Shown here in pieces: positions 37,075-49,319 of a stretch of DNA of 64,000 nucleotides (position 1 is its first letter; every line of letters begins with the position of its first letter). A program made the translations under genes and the position numbers. The notes below the pieces were generated by a model. The model was not told where the DNA came from. It did no database searches and saw only the letters and a program-made list of their open reading frames with translations. The stretch covers positions 7,712,501 through 7,776,500 of the forward strand of contig NC_044018.1 in assembly GCF_900496995.4 (NCBI RefSeq). Reading direction: 5' to 3'. The DNA is from Aquila chrysaetos chrysaetos (Eukaryota; Chordata; Aves; Accipitriformes; Accipitridae).

Positions 37075-37079
37075 CTTAG
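37075..37079. repeat. Target-site duplication, right copy (CTTAG)
   Basis: Identical to the five bases directly before the LTR at 36515-36519. Confidence 0.8.
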
Positions 37080-38332
37080 CTACGTGCCCTTGACTTTGCA
37101 ACTGTAATGCCCATTTTAAGCCATGCAGTCCTTTTGCATATATGTGTTACAGTATTGGAGAATGAATTGTGTATCGAGTACCACATATTTCTTCCTGCCT
37201 ATCACAGCTTGAGAGAATGGGTAAGGGGCTACTCCTGGAGAAAAAGGTAGATACTGAACAATCTCTGAAATATCAGGCAATTACAGCTCCTGATGCTAAT
37301 CTCTCTGCCTTGGATCCTCATCTGTGCAATGCAGGTAACACTCCAGACTCTCCTTCCAGAAGGGTAAGTACATCCCTGTTTGTAGAATACTCACAACAAG
37401 CAGAATAGGGTTTAAATAACACATGGTAAATAAGGCCCTAGGGCCATAAGGAACCAGAAGGATAAAGAAAACAAATATGAGGCAGCTGTCCTGTGCACTG
37501 GACAATACAGGAGTCCTGAGGAGGTGAAGAAAAAGCAGTATGTTCTCAGTAAAGAGTAACTCATAATGTAAAAACCCAAATGGCTAGTTTTGAGTAGGTA
37601 AAACTACCTTAATTTTAACTTCCACATGTTTGATTTGCAACCTTAATGCTGTTCTTTGAATGTTCCACACAAAAGCCAAAATTTTTCAAAACCAAAGCGC
37701 AGATTTTTGTCCCATAGCATCTTATGGGACATCACCAGGGCCACAGCAGCACTGCATGTACAGGCCCCACACAGACCACAGAGGTAAGAGATTTCCCAAA
37801 GACTGAGGCCCAAAATTGAACATAATCCAGCTACAGCAGCTCAAGTTACCACCTATCACTCTAATTGCATTAAGTGTCTGCACTCTTGGCCCAACACAGC
37901 TTTAAGTAAAAACGCATGAGCCAAAAGCCTTTGCAAAATACAGCAAACATGGGAAATGAATGCCAGGAATAGCACCTGCCATAGATCAACCTTAATATCA
38001 ATGCAGAGGAGCAAACGATAAAGGATCACAGCTGAGTCCACAGGTCCTAGGCACAGGATGCAGGTCACCCCAGTCCACAGTGTGATACAAAAATCACAGA
38101 GGAAAAATTAGCAGAAAATCCCCCCACTGCTGAGTTTGTTTTTATATTTACTTGTTGGAGTAAAAGCCCATTTTAAACCCTTGAGGCTAATACAACACAT
38201 GTCGATAATATCATAGCAGCAAAACCACAGGCATCTGATAGTAGATGAAAATAAAATAACACAATCAGATAGGGGGTCTCAGAGTAGGTGGTCTGAATGG
38301 TCCAACTCTAATGAAGATTTAGTATAACTTAC

Positions 38333-38382
38333 CTGAAGACAGCCCTCACTCACCCTGGTGATTCTGGTGCTTTTATGAGCTG
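38333..38382 (-). ncRNA. Candidate internal exon of a minus-strand transcript (47 or 50 nt)
   Basis: On the minus strand, a pyrimidine-rich acceptor (CACTTTTCTCTCCTCCAGCAG) precedes a short segment ending CTTCAG|GTAAGTTATAC, an excellent donor. The tandem CAGCAG acceptor allows an exon start at 38382 or 38379. Supporting RNA is needed; a lone match of this quality can occur by chance in 64 kb. Confidence 0.28.
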
Positions 38383-39166
38383 CTGGAGGAGAGAAAAGTG
38401 TCTCTGCTGGCAACTAGTGTTGATACCAAGTCAAAAGATGGTGCACAAAAGTACATAGTGAAGTTCTTTGATCATAAGTGGCTGACAAAACTTCTCATAG
38501 TCTGGGTCTCTAGGCCATTCTCTTAATGTAACATTAAAAAAAGGAAATACATTTTTTTTTTTTTGCATCTTTCTTCCTCTGTTGTTAATGACATGGGATA
38601 CTTTGCCAGCAGGTAGATGTAACCTCCCCTGCCCACCATAACTAAAGTGCTTGGACAACATCTACTGCAAATTCTTCAGCAGTATGCTACATCCATCTGT
38701 TAATTCAAATACACTTCTGAAACCTGACCACTCGGAGAGTTTGCCCAAACTGCAGGTCCCGCACACGCCACTTCAACTTTGTGCAAGGACCCAGATGGAC
38801 CCAAGAGTAATTATTGCATAGCAAGCCTTAACATCCAAAGGAGCCCCATCAGCACTGACACCACAGCATCTACCAACATGGTTCAAGAGCACTGGGTATA
38901 TTTGAAGAGACTCAGCCAAGATTTATTTTACTGCGCAACTCAGAACTGCCAAACCATCATTGTCTCTCTGACATGAAAAAGACACACACTGGGTTCCAGG
39001 CAGCCAAGCATTAAGCATCCCCGAAAGAGCAGACATACATACTTGAATTACTACGAATGAGCTCATATCCACAGTTAGTGAGCTGAGCTGGGCATACTTG
39101 GATCAGCCCAAACCCAGGCTGAGAGACAGAACTCACCATCTTCCTTCAGGCAAAAGGAGCAGCTAG

Positions 39167-39189
39167 GTAAATAAATAAATAAATAAATG
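39167..39189. repeat. (TAAA)n microsatellite
   Basis: Five pure tetranucleotide units plus a partial one. Confidence 0.88.
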
Positions 39190-40011
39190 GTAACCCAAGT
39201 AGTTCTCTTAAACATATTCACAATTATTACTTCTATATCAGATTTAATCAGCAAGAAGATGAGTTGGGATTAACTTCTGTGCTTCTGTACATCCTGCAAA
39301 GCTCTTGGCAAGTCAGCAAAGCTGACTCACAGCTGAGCTGAATTTGGCCTTTGCCTGTCTCTTGGAAAGAGCACAAAAATTCCAGACAACAGCAGTACCG
39401 GATCAGTGAGGCACAGCGCTTGCAAGGACACAAGGAACATTGTAGTATTGCACCAAACCAACCTGACCAAAAATCCTCTGAACTACTTTTAGCAGCACAT
39501 TGGGTCTGCTCCTGCAGGCAGCCACATACCTTTCAAGGGACAGAAACAGACGGAGTCTGTGAAGGTCTTGGGTATCAGGATAAAAAGGAATCACAAGAGC
39601 ACAAAAAAACCCCAGGGGTAGTTGCTTCAAATGGTCCCCCACAGGGACTGGGATTGCTATCTTGGAACAGAAAGCAGAAAGTTCAATCTAGACACGCACA
39701 AACACGCCAAGCACAAGCAGCCAATCTCAAATAAGACATGTAAACAGTCCTGGTGTTGGCCACCTAAATCACTGCACACCCACCTAAACACAACATAGTC
39801 CAATTTTCAGTTCTGAACACCAAGCACTTTGGGAGATCAGGCCATGTTTAAATTAGCATCAACAAAAGAATCAGCAAAAGTGCCAAGTGTAAATACATAG
39901 GGGTTTTCCCCCCCCTGCAGAGATTAAGCTTATTCTAAAAAACCCCAACTTAAATGATTATTTTAGCTTCTAAGTATCTTGGTTGAGAAAGGATACATTA
40001 AAATGCCTGCC

Positions 40012-40035
40012 TTTTTTTTTTTTTTTTTTTTTTTT
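40012..40035. repeat. T24 tract
   Basis: A run of 24 T followed by CCCC. No poly(A)-signal or processed-gene sequence is seen on the minus strand next to it. Confidence 0.9.
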
Positions 40036-41978
40036 CCCCGAATTGACCAAACTATTTGTGTTATATAAAATCTGCTTTCACAGAGTCTTAAATCAGGGAA
40101 CAATTTTTACCTGAGGACATAAACAGTTGCTTTCTTTAATTCTGCAGCATTTGTATCCCTAACAACACACAGACATAGGAAGAATGCTGCAAGGACATTT
40201 TCCTCAAATAGACTGTGCATCTAGTGGGTACTGATAACCTGGGATACTTTGAAGTGATTAAAATTACCACCACAGATTTTTTTTTTTTTAATAATACTAA
40301 TTAAATAAATTGTTCCTGGTACTGACAAAAGTCCACATCAGCAGATCCGTTTCTGGGCCACCGCAATTAGTAGGTACTATATAAACATTGCCAATCATCA
40401 CACAGACATTGGGATCCCTGGGGTCTCTTGGCTCTTGCTGACAGCTCTGATGGCTAAAACAGTGGATTTCCACACGACGTGAGCCAGATGCATAAATATG
40501 GCTGTTGAGCTTGAAGTTATTGCCTACATGAGGCTTCACACAGACCCCTCACGAGACATCCTGGCACCCACAGCAACCCCATCCATCCCTCCCCGACAGT
40601 GCCTCCTTTCCCTGGCACCACAAATACAGACCTGCAGCTGCTTTTCTGCAGCAGTAACAGCAGCACTTCTGGTCACAGCCCAGGACCACAAACACACGGA
40701 ATTGGAAACACGTGTTTCTCTTTCCTGAAGCTCAGTTTGGTCCCCGCAGCTGTCAGTAAAAGTAAACTCTGAACATATTAAGAGTCAGCAAGCGCCGAGT
40801 CCTCCCTCACAGCGTTATCATCACAACTGTTGGGAAATCCACAGTGTTCTCTGGAGCAGGCCTCAGGACAGGAGCACACCGACACTTGTATTTTTGCTTA
40901 ACGTGGTCTATTGATGCCCAGAAAGCTGCATCCCTGCTGACAAACCAGAACTGCTCTCCAAGGCATCAAAATAGCCCCAGCTTCTGCGCTTCTTCTCCTC
41001 CTTTCCTAAAAGCAGCAGAACTGGCACTTGACAGCCCCACCCCCCCAAAAAAATGATTTCCTCCTCCAATACCTCTCAGCTCTCTGAGGCCTTTAGACTG
41101 CTTCCCACTGACAGACAGACATAGGTGACACAAAACCAACTGCACCTTCCCCTTGTGAGAACCGCTCAGCCACGGCTGCCAGAGCCAGCCACCCCCTTCA
41201 GCTCCCCAGACCCATCCCCTGCAGCTCACCGTGCAGCCGCAGCTCCAGAACATTACCAGAAGAGGCCAACAGTGGTTTTTAACTGGCTTTGATGAGGTTT
41301 TGGATTTTGTCACCTTTGCAAAGGAGAGTTTCTCTACCCCAGCACAGACCTCCCCCAGTAAGCCAAACTGCAGCCTACACAGCTGTGATGGATGGGTTGG
41401 CACATATGACCTCCAGCTGAGGAGGAACACATCACCTGGGGCAAGGACTTCTTCAAGCAGCAGCCTGAGGTCCATCCAACCTCATCACTCAGAGCCCTTC
41501 ACCAAGAGAAGGTACGGAGGTGGCCTGGGTTTGGCCCAGTCTTTAAATGAAGTCTAAAGCATGTCTGTTTGCCCCTGGGGTCAAAAGCACAAACCTCATT
41601 ACTGAGTCACACCACACACTGGGAAAGAAATTGTATCTGCCTTTCTCTTGAAACCCCCCTTTCACAGCCTGCAGCTTTCAACACATGGAAATCCTGGACC
41701 CCCCTTGACACCATTGACCCATTCAGGGCTCCAAAACCAATATCAAAGTCTGACTAAAGCCATTCAGAAGCTGTTAGCATGTAGATTTTGGTGATAATTT
41801 GGTGAATGGACTTGTCAAACAAATTGCCTTTATTATGGACTGATTAAATGCAATCAGGGAGAAGTGCTTTTCCCCTCCCAGCTCCAGCCCTCATCAGCTC
41901 AAACAAACATACTGAGCCAATTAGCAGGGAGGTGGCAAAAGCAGCTTTCACTTGAAACCTGCCATTCTTGGGGAAAAG

Positions 41979-41995
41979 AAAAAAAAAAAAAAAAA
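41979..41995. repeat. A17 tract
   Basis: Homopolymer run with no element recognised around it. Confidence 0.8.
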
Positions 41996-44900
41996 CAATA
42001 ATCTTCGTGCTTTCAAAGCCAGGAAGAGCCTCCAGGGAGAGATCCGGAAAGCTACCCAGGGCTCACCTGCAGGGTGTGGATGGGAGTTAGCAGCATTCAT
42101 CTGGCTCGATGCCGGATCAGCTCCCTTAAGCAAAGTGCTGCTCACATCCAGCTTGTGCCAAATATAATGCAAAGAACATAAATATTAAAGCAGGCCCAGG
42201 GGGAGCAGCGCTACTGGGGCTGTTATTCCTACAGCTTTATGTCCTGCAGCTGGGTTCTCCTGTGTCAGAAAAGGCATGAGCTCCCATCAAAGCTATTTCC
42301 ATGCCTAGAAAACTAAGGTTTTGGCTTGGATCCCCACAGTGGATTCTCTGATGTCTGCAAATGGTTGAGCTCACAGCACAGCTTTTTCTGTACTGCAGCA
42401 GTAGTGAAGGGATCTGCCTCTGCTAACATGAAACTTACCACAATTGCATAGATCTGATGCCACTACTTTTCTGTCCAACATGCCTGAAATTAGCTAATGA
42501 ATGGGAAACTTATTGAGGAGAATTGGAGCACAGCATCATAATCACATAAGCCCAATTCCCTGCAGGTATGCAGCTGGAAGTTAAATGGTCACCTTGGCTG
42601 GCACTGGGTAGAGCAGAATTCAACATGTGTTTGCACAAATTAGCTTCAGAGACAGGAATCCCATGGCTGGAGCTAGAGACAGCACACGGGGTATGAGCAA
42701 TAGCTGTTAACCAAGCTTTCAACTAAGTTTTCAACACCTGCATTTTAAGTTAGCACCAAAGACTAATTTTGGCCCCATTTTCATTAACCTAGTCCCTCTG
42801 TGCACTGCACATGGATCGCTGCCTCCCAGAGCCTACACAGAGGAGCTATGGCATAGCTTCTTCTGGCAGGGCAAGGACATTGCTATGTCTTGGACTCCCA
42901 CCACAAATAGAAAAGGGCTAAAACAAAGGTGACATTTTATCAACTAGCAGGGATTTCGGAGAGTTCATTTCTGGGACTGAGATTAGTATTAAGGGTTTAT
43001 AGTTAAAGCACTGAAATTCAAAAGACCAGCCTCTTACCCCACACCTCATCACAGTCTTCAAGTGTCACCTTGAACATAAGGGGTATGTGACACATCACAA
43101 CAGTGGGTCCTAAGCCTTCAAACAGTCCCAAGCACAAGAACTGATCACAGAATGAGATTAGATCAAGAGCCCCTACTACAAGCAGCCACACAGAAAAAGT
43201 CCAGGCCTTCTTAACAAGTGGCTGCAAAGTGCCTGATAACTCCACTCTTTCCCAAAGGACCTGCTTCCTACCCCCACAACCTCCTGCAAACATCAATGTT
43301 TTAAGAACTATTAAAGAAAACAACTTCAAAACTCTTCACATAGTTCAAATACTTCACTTAAAAGGAATTTTAATTCTTACATCCCAGATTGCACCAGTCC
43401 CCAGCAGGACATGCAGTCATCACGTTCACGTTGTGACATTTCAGCTGTTCAAACAGGAGAGATGGAGCCACAATGTGAGACCATGTGCCCAGAGGCCTGG
43501 GAGCCGAGGTGATGGAGATCCCCACCAGCTCTCCCTGTGCTTTCCCGTGAGTGCCACCCTGGGCCTCTCCTTACTCTCTCAGGGTGCCTTCCCATGACCT
43601 ATGTAAAGAAGAAATCTTCTGCAGCCAAGAGACACACACCTTGAAGACCCAGCCAGTGGGAGAGTATTGGGAGCAGAGGGACATGGGTGGGTGCACAATT
43701 CTTGGTAAGTCTTTTGGTCAGTTGCATAGCTGCAGTGTGTAAGTCAGATCAGTGCTGCTTGTGATCTGCTTAGCGCTCAAGACTGGCCATCCCTAAACTG
43801 TTTCCTTCCAGGGCTGGATCTATGCGCTCTGTCTGGCCCATCACGAAAAGGCCATGACCTATTACTAACAGCAGCACCTCCCTGGTAGTGCTGAGTCGAA
43901 CCAAGCTGAGAAGCCAGAGAAGCTTTGTTGCCAAACAAGGTCTACAGGATTGAGTTTAAAAAAACATTTTTCTCCAAAGAGCATCAGTTGCTCTCTCTGG
44001 ATAGTACTGCTACTTGCAACCCGGAAAAGCCCTTACATCCCAATGGGCTGCATGTGGACAGAAGCTGAACTGCTGCAGAAACCTCTCATAGGATCAGAGC
44101 AAGCCTTGTACTCCTCAGCAGCAATAGCCAATGCAAATCCATTCATCTCCTTGGGATGCAGACAATTTATGGTTTGGATGCACCACCTCTAGGTGGGATA
44201 GCATATGGTAAAGCTATAAGACTTCCCCAAAGACGTTCACCTGCTCAATTCCAGCCATGCCAGAGAAGAACCCAGAAGACGCCAAAGTATAGAAAAAGTA
44301 TGTAAGTGGCCAGAAACCTTTATGGTCAAATTATGTTAAAAGGCTACACCCCTTCCATTCCTCATGCCAGCTGACAATTCATATATAAGGGTAACAGTAA
44401 CAAACAAGGTGCTCCATCAGGTAGGAAGAGTTATCTGGGCCACTGCTCCTTCAGAGAGGCACACGGTACATGCCCTCAAGCATTGGAGGGAGACGAATGG
44501 GGTCTTTGCAAAATGTATTGGGGAAGCATAAAGTGTGATTTGGGAAATGCTGTACCTTTCCCACCCCCTTTCATCTTTCGGCTACCCAGCTCCCGAACTT
44601 AGAAAGCCGTATTCAAGCTGCTACACACTGGGTACAGCCCTTTCCTGCAGCAAATCATGTTTCCTGTCCCGCAAGCTACAGTCAGTCCAACAAGACTGCG
44701 GACGTTTGCCAAGCCTGCTATCAGGAAACATAGCTTAGATCTGGCAGAACATTTCAACAGTTGTGGAAACACACAGGAGGTTGCAGACCCTGCTTCAGAG
44801 TACAGCCTTGCCATGCACGTACACAGGGTTTTAAGCCACCCCTCTTCTCCCAAAGTGTGACAGTACAGTTGGATGTTGCAGAAAATTTGATTTTGTTATC

Positions 44901-46678
44901 AGCAATCTTCTTATCCATTTTTTAAAAGGAGAGCATCTGACTCCCTGCCAGCATCACCAAAGCCTATCGAATTTGTTTCCATTGTTCTATCAATGTTGTG
45001 TCCACACAATGTAAAGTACCCTTGTTCTGGGACACTTTTGCACATTTTAATGCTTAGCAATTTGGCCTGGCTGGGACAAACTTTATTTGTATTTCAGAAG
45101 GACCAGTACTTTCCCTGTTGCAGCTTTAGCTCCTGTCATGCCCACTCCATGCACCCCTTCCACATTAACATGCTTGCAAGGAGGAGCACAGAGCAAGCTC
45201 AATGCCAAGAAAGATAAAAACACACTAGAAACAGGGAAATGCCTCGGTCCTTTCCATTCAGAGGCAGATCTGCCTTGAATGGCAGCCCCCAGGACTGATC
45301 TGCCTCCAATGGAGACTGAATCACAAGCAAGTCAGCCCCCTTCAATTCACATTAAGACTTCAAGCTACTGTACATATTGTCTCCCCCTCCACCACAAGCT
45401 CCTCCTTTTTAACACAAATCTCTCACAGCACACAGACACATGCACTCCCAGAAAGCAAGTAGCAGCGTTGTGATGTGTTGAAACCAGAGTTCAGTGAGAT
45501 TCAGCTCTTGCTAATGGCACTTTTTCATCAGCAAACTGTAATTGGCAGCTCTTATCCACTATAAGAGTTTTGCAACACACACCTAAAGAATATGCCAGAC
45601 TAGATCTTCACACGAAGACCCAAAATTAGAACCGATATCCCAAAAGCAGTGACCCTCATTAGCCATTCCCAAGCAAACTAATCAACCTTGCTCAACTGTA
45701 AAGTAAGATCTGTTATATTTTCTCTGATCCACATGCGCATCCACAAAGAACAGAAGCAGAAAGGTAATTTTAAAGTGACTGATGCAGCTGTACATAGTTA
45801 TAAAACTTACACAGGACTCCATACCTTCAAAGTGCTGTGTGCAACTCAAAACAAGTGCTATGAACATTTTTAGAAATTATTTAGATTTAGAAATGAGACA
45901 CTTTTTCTCCTGGCTTAAGCAAACATAGGCTCAGAGTATAATTCATTCTGTGCATGTAACATCTCCTTTATCTCAGCTCAGGGGGCTTTTGCAACAATCG
46001 GGAGCTGTATGTTAAGAGGAGGGGAACGTGGCCCATTACAAAATACTTGGATCTTGCTATGTTAGCTTTAACTTATGTCCTAGACCTTCCCAGTCTCCTA
46101 ACCTAGCTCTTTCCACTCCTCAGAGAAACAGCACAAAACCTGCTACAAACTTACACAAGTTAACACTATTCCCTTCCTTGGTCCCAAAGTTACTCAGACT
46201 AACTCTGCTGAAATAGTTTTGCTTGAGAAAGGCTTTTAACAAACTCAAAATCTTCTTACGGAAGATCCTTTTCATCGGCTTATTTTAAAAAGATTAAAAT
46301 TACTCCCCGCATAACTATCCCAGATCTGCTCACATCCACTTTCCCTGAGCCGCTCCTGAGCACTGTAACAAGAGCTCCCATCCATAAGCAGCCACCCAGC
46401 CTATGAAAGGATCGGTGCTTCTCCCCTACCTGAGAAGTCTGCAGAAGTCTTAGCAAAGTTGCTGAAAGCTGTCAAGCACATGAGTCCTATGAGGAAGGCG
46501 GAGGTGGGAGACACATCTGGGCAGCACATCCTTAGGTATCCTCACGGCTTGTTTTCTTCCAGAGAAAAGGAAAGCGCTTGCTGCCCGAATCCAGTACTCC
46601 TCATTGCCCGGAGAACAGCGTTAGTCCCATTGCTTGGGAGGATCACAGCCAGCAGCAGCGGGGAAGGAAAAGCACTGA

Positions 46679-46715
46679 GCACACACACGCACACACTCAC
46701 ACACACTCACACACA
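46679..46715. repeat. Imperfect (CA)n microsatellite
   Basis: A CA array interrupted by single CG and CT units, within the CpG-enriched block. Confidence 0.9.
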
Positions 46716-46888
46716 TCCCTGGGAGTGAATGAATCCCGGCTGAGTGAGGCTGACGAATGAGACAGACCTACCTGAGCCTTGGCGGAGGTCCCAGGGTCCT
46801 AAAAGCCATCGCTTCCCCCAAATTTGCTGCAGACTATTAGTGTGCAGCTGTCCAGCAGCGGCACTGCAAGCTGCTAGCGGGGAGGGTC

Positions 46889-46905
46889 GGGGGGGGGGGG
46901 GGGGG
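46889..46905. repeat. G17 homopolymer
   Basis: Seventeen consecutive G with more G-runs nearby, able to form quadruplexes. Length calls across such runs are error-prone in assemblies. Confidence 0.9.
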
Positions 46906-46982
46906 AATGTGCCCTGGGGGGCTGGTTTGGAGAAGCCCGGTTGCTCTTGGGTTAGATACCCAGGCATCTTGTCTCTCCCGTG

Positions 46983-47006
46983 CAGACAGACAGACAGACA
47001 GACAGA
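46983..47006. repeat. (CAGA)6 microsatellite
   Basis: Six perfect units within the CpG-enriched block. Confidence 0.92.
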
Positions 47007-47165
47007 AGGATAGACAGTATTTTCAAAGGAGGGAGCCCAAAACAAAGCACCTGAATTCACACGGATTTTTGGAGTGACGGGTATTTGTAGCTGCTGCTGA
47101 AACCAGTGTGAGCAGTGCTGTCCCGCCAGACTGGTGACAGGGCAATTCTTCAGCTGTGTCCGCTG

Positions 47166-49286
47166 TTGAGAGAGATCCTACAATGGAGGAGACTTTGCAC
47201 AGGCCCAGGGATCAAACCTTTCTGGATCTCATTGCAGGACTGGGACTGGTGTCAGCCCACATATCCAAAATCCTCCTTCCTGTTGACAGCAGCCAGCCAT
47301 GCCAGGCTCCCTCTATCCCACTGGACCCCTCTCCCCTCCATCAAAATCAACAGAGGATTTTCATGCAGATCCTAACCTGAGATGTTCAGACACAGGAGAC
47401 CTGTCTCCTTCCATAGCAATTACTTTAACCTCCAACTAGCATGGCCTTAGCTGCTAACGTGAGCACTACTTACCCTGCAGGGTTAAAAGAAGGCTCCAGC
47501 ACACCTGGAAGTACATCCAGTACTTGATCCTGCCTGATCTTCATCCATATCCCGGCAGCATCAAGCCAGCCATGCTAACTTGGAAGAGCTGAGCTGAGCT
47601 CTGGGGACACAGAGGTGGACTGGACTGGCAGACCCTGTTCTCCCTGGGTACGGGAAGGAGATCCCGGGCTTCAGTCATCAGCATTAGCTGCAGCTCAGGC
47701 ATAGGTCTGCATATAAATAATGAACATAACCAATATATCTAGGCTAGAGCAGAGGCTGAGTGTCAGTGCAGAGAGTGGGGGATAGTTTTCATAGGCAAAG
47801 CCAACACCAGCCATTTAGCAGCCTGTATGTATACACAAACCTATGGAGCAGCACTGTGTGGGGCTGCCAGGGAAGGGGAGATGGAGCCAGGCACACGCAC
47901 AGCTGCTGAACAAAGCTGCAGCTTCTATCCAGCAAAAATAACCTGAGTGGGAACATCCAAGGAAAACCACAACTGGTTTTTACTCCTGTTTCCTGTTCAT
48001 CACATGGAATTAAGCGAAACTTTCCAAAACATTCACGTTAGAGCTGAAAAGAAGAGTAACAGACTTCAGCCCAAAGGGCTCTGGGTTTTTTTCAGAGCTG
48101 AGTGCACTTGTAAAGAGTTTCTTATGCTGAAATTTCTAACAATGTTTCAGCTGTTCTCAGACGAAAATCAGACTGGCTGTCAGATTATATGTGAAAGACA
48201 TTTTCAAGAGTGCTTCCATGAATACCACAGTCATTGTTTCCACCAGAAATCTGTCCTGGGATGATCTGTGTCCTAGAAGCAGACCTCAAGGGGAGCTGTA
48301 AGTCCTGTGGCCCCATTTGCTTTCTGTCCATATTGCCACTTGCTCAAGCTCCAATCAGCGACGCTGAGGATGAGGGTAGTGTGGAAAATCTTGAGTTTGA
48401 GCTTGAATCCTGCCCATGACCCATCCACCCAGACCATGTGAACAAGAGGCTGGTCCAGCCTGAATTGCACCCAAGCAACCCTCCTTCCCAAAAACAGGTC
48501 TTCACACACTGAGGATCTACAGTGAAGGTGCAGATGGGTCACCTCTCAAGGACAGTGGCGGCTCTGGGTTGACCTGACAGCACAGACATACCCTGAGGCC
48601 CAGCAGGCTCTACAATCCAGTCCCAGTCCCTCCTCTCTGCAGACAATCCTGCCACCTTACCTTTTTGCAGAGGGCTGCTTAAGCAAGATCAAAGACCAGG
48701 AACTTCTCTGGGCTGCCTTACTCTTTATTTCACTTGAGACTTTAATCCCACATGCCAGACCTCTCTGACCCATACTTTCCAGGGTTGACCTAAGTTTTAA
48801 AGGGAAAAGATCAGGACATTGGCTCCTAGCATCTATGTATAATTCTTGTCTCACCTAGTTCTGCTGCCCTTGCCAAGAGGAAGATTCACCACTCTTGCCT
48901 TATAGGCATGAGATAACCATACCAGATTATCAGTCAAAGCTCCTTATCAGCAGGACAAAGAAACAATAGGGCCCCTAGAAATTTATCAGTGCTTTGGAAA
49001 AGGGAAGCACTATTTGCTGAAAAGAGCCCACCCTGTTAGCAGGTGTTGATTTTAGTGATTAAAGGGTAATTAGGTTTGGCTGACTCAGTATATGGAGAAG
49101 AAAAAAAACTCTGGTGACAAAGGGTTTAAGGCTAAACATGGGAAGTGTGCTTGAGCAGCCCTTTAGATTATTGTTAATAAAGTCAAACCAGAGGGGAGGA
49201 AGTTTACAGCCATGTCATGTGAGGGCTTTGTTTTTAAGCAAGTTTGTAAAGATGTGTTCAAAAGGAAAGCAGAAAGCAGCTCTTGC

Positions 49287-49319
<33 letters not shown>

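Larger units (their letters stand above)
37080..46479. other. Non-coding stretch, no confirmed gene
   Basis: Holds one minus-strand exon-like segment (38333-38382), homopolymer tracts and a TAAA repeat. The 169-codon minus frame at 40966-41475 is Trp-, Gly- and Cys-rich without a recognisable domain. A faint old-repeat resemblance around 37310-37400 was too weak to call. Confidence 0.45.
46480..47165 (-). promoter_or_regulatory. CpG-enriched block with a consensus minus-strand splice donor; candidate promoter and first exon
   Basis: Roughly twenty CpGs fall in under 700 bp, well above the neighbouring DNA. On the minus strand the sequence CCAAGGCTCAG|GTAGGTCTG forms a full consensus donor, with exon end at 46772 and GT at 46771-46770. 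An upstream non-coding exon of unknown start would lie at about 46772-47100. In human the gene upstream of MRPL19 is EVA1A, transcribed away from it, so a 5' exon of that gene is a reasonable guess. No coding sequence of EVA1A is visible. The block also carries a G17 run and CA and CAGA repeats, which could make it a simple-repeat-rich region without promoter function. Confidence 0.35.

Noticed and set aside
37310..37400. Possible MIR/L3-like tract (CCTCATCTGTGCAATGCAGG)
   Set aside because: Only one short block matches and the flanks do not follow the family, so it is not distinguishable from chance.
40966..41475. 169-codon minus-strand open frame
   Set aside because: Low-complexity Trp/Gly-rich sequence with no family resemblance and no splice or promoter support.
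42060..42175. Minus-strand donor CAG|GTGAGC with an open frame upstream
   Set aside because: The only upstream AG candidates lack a good pyrimidine tract, and the frame continues into an A17-derived Phe run.
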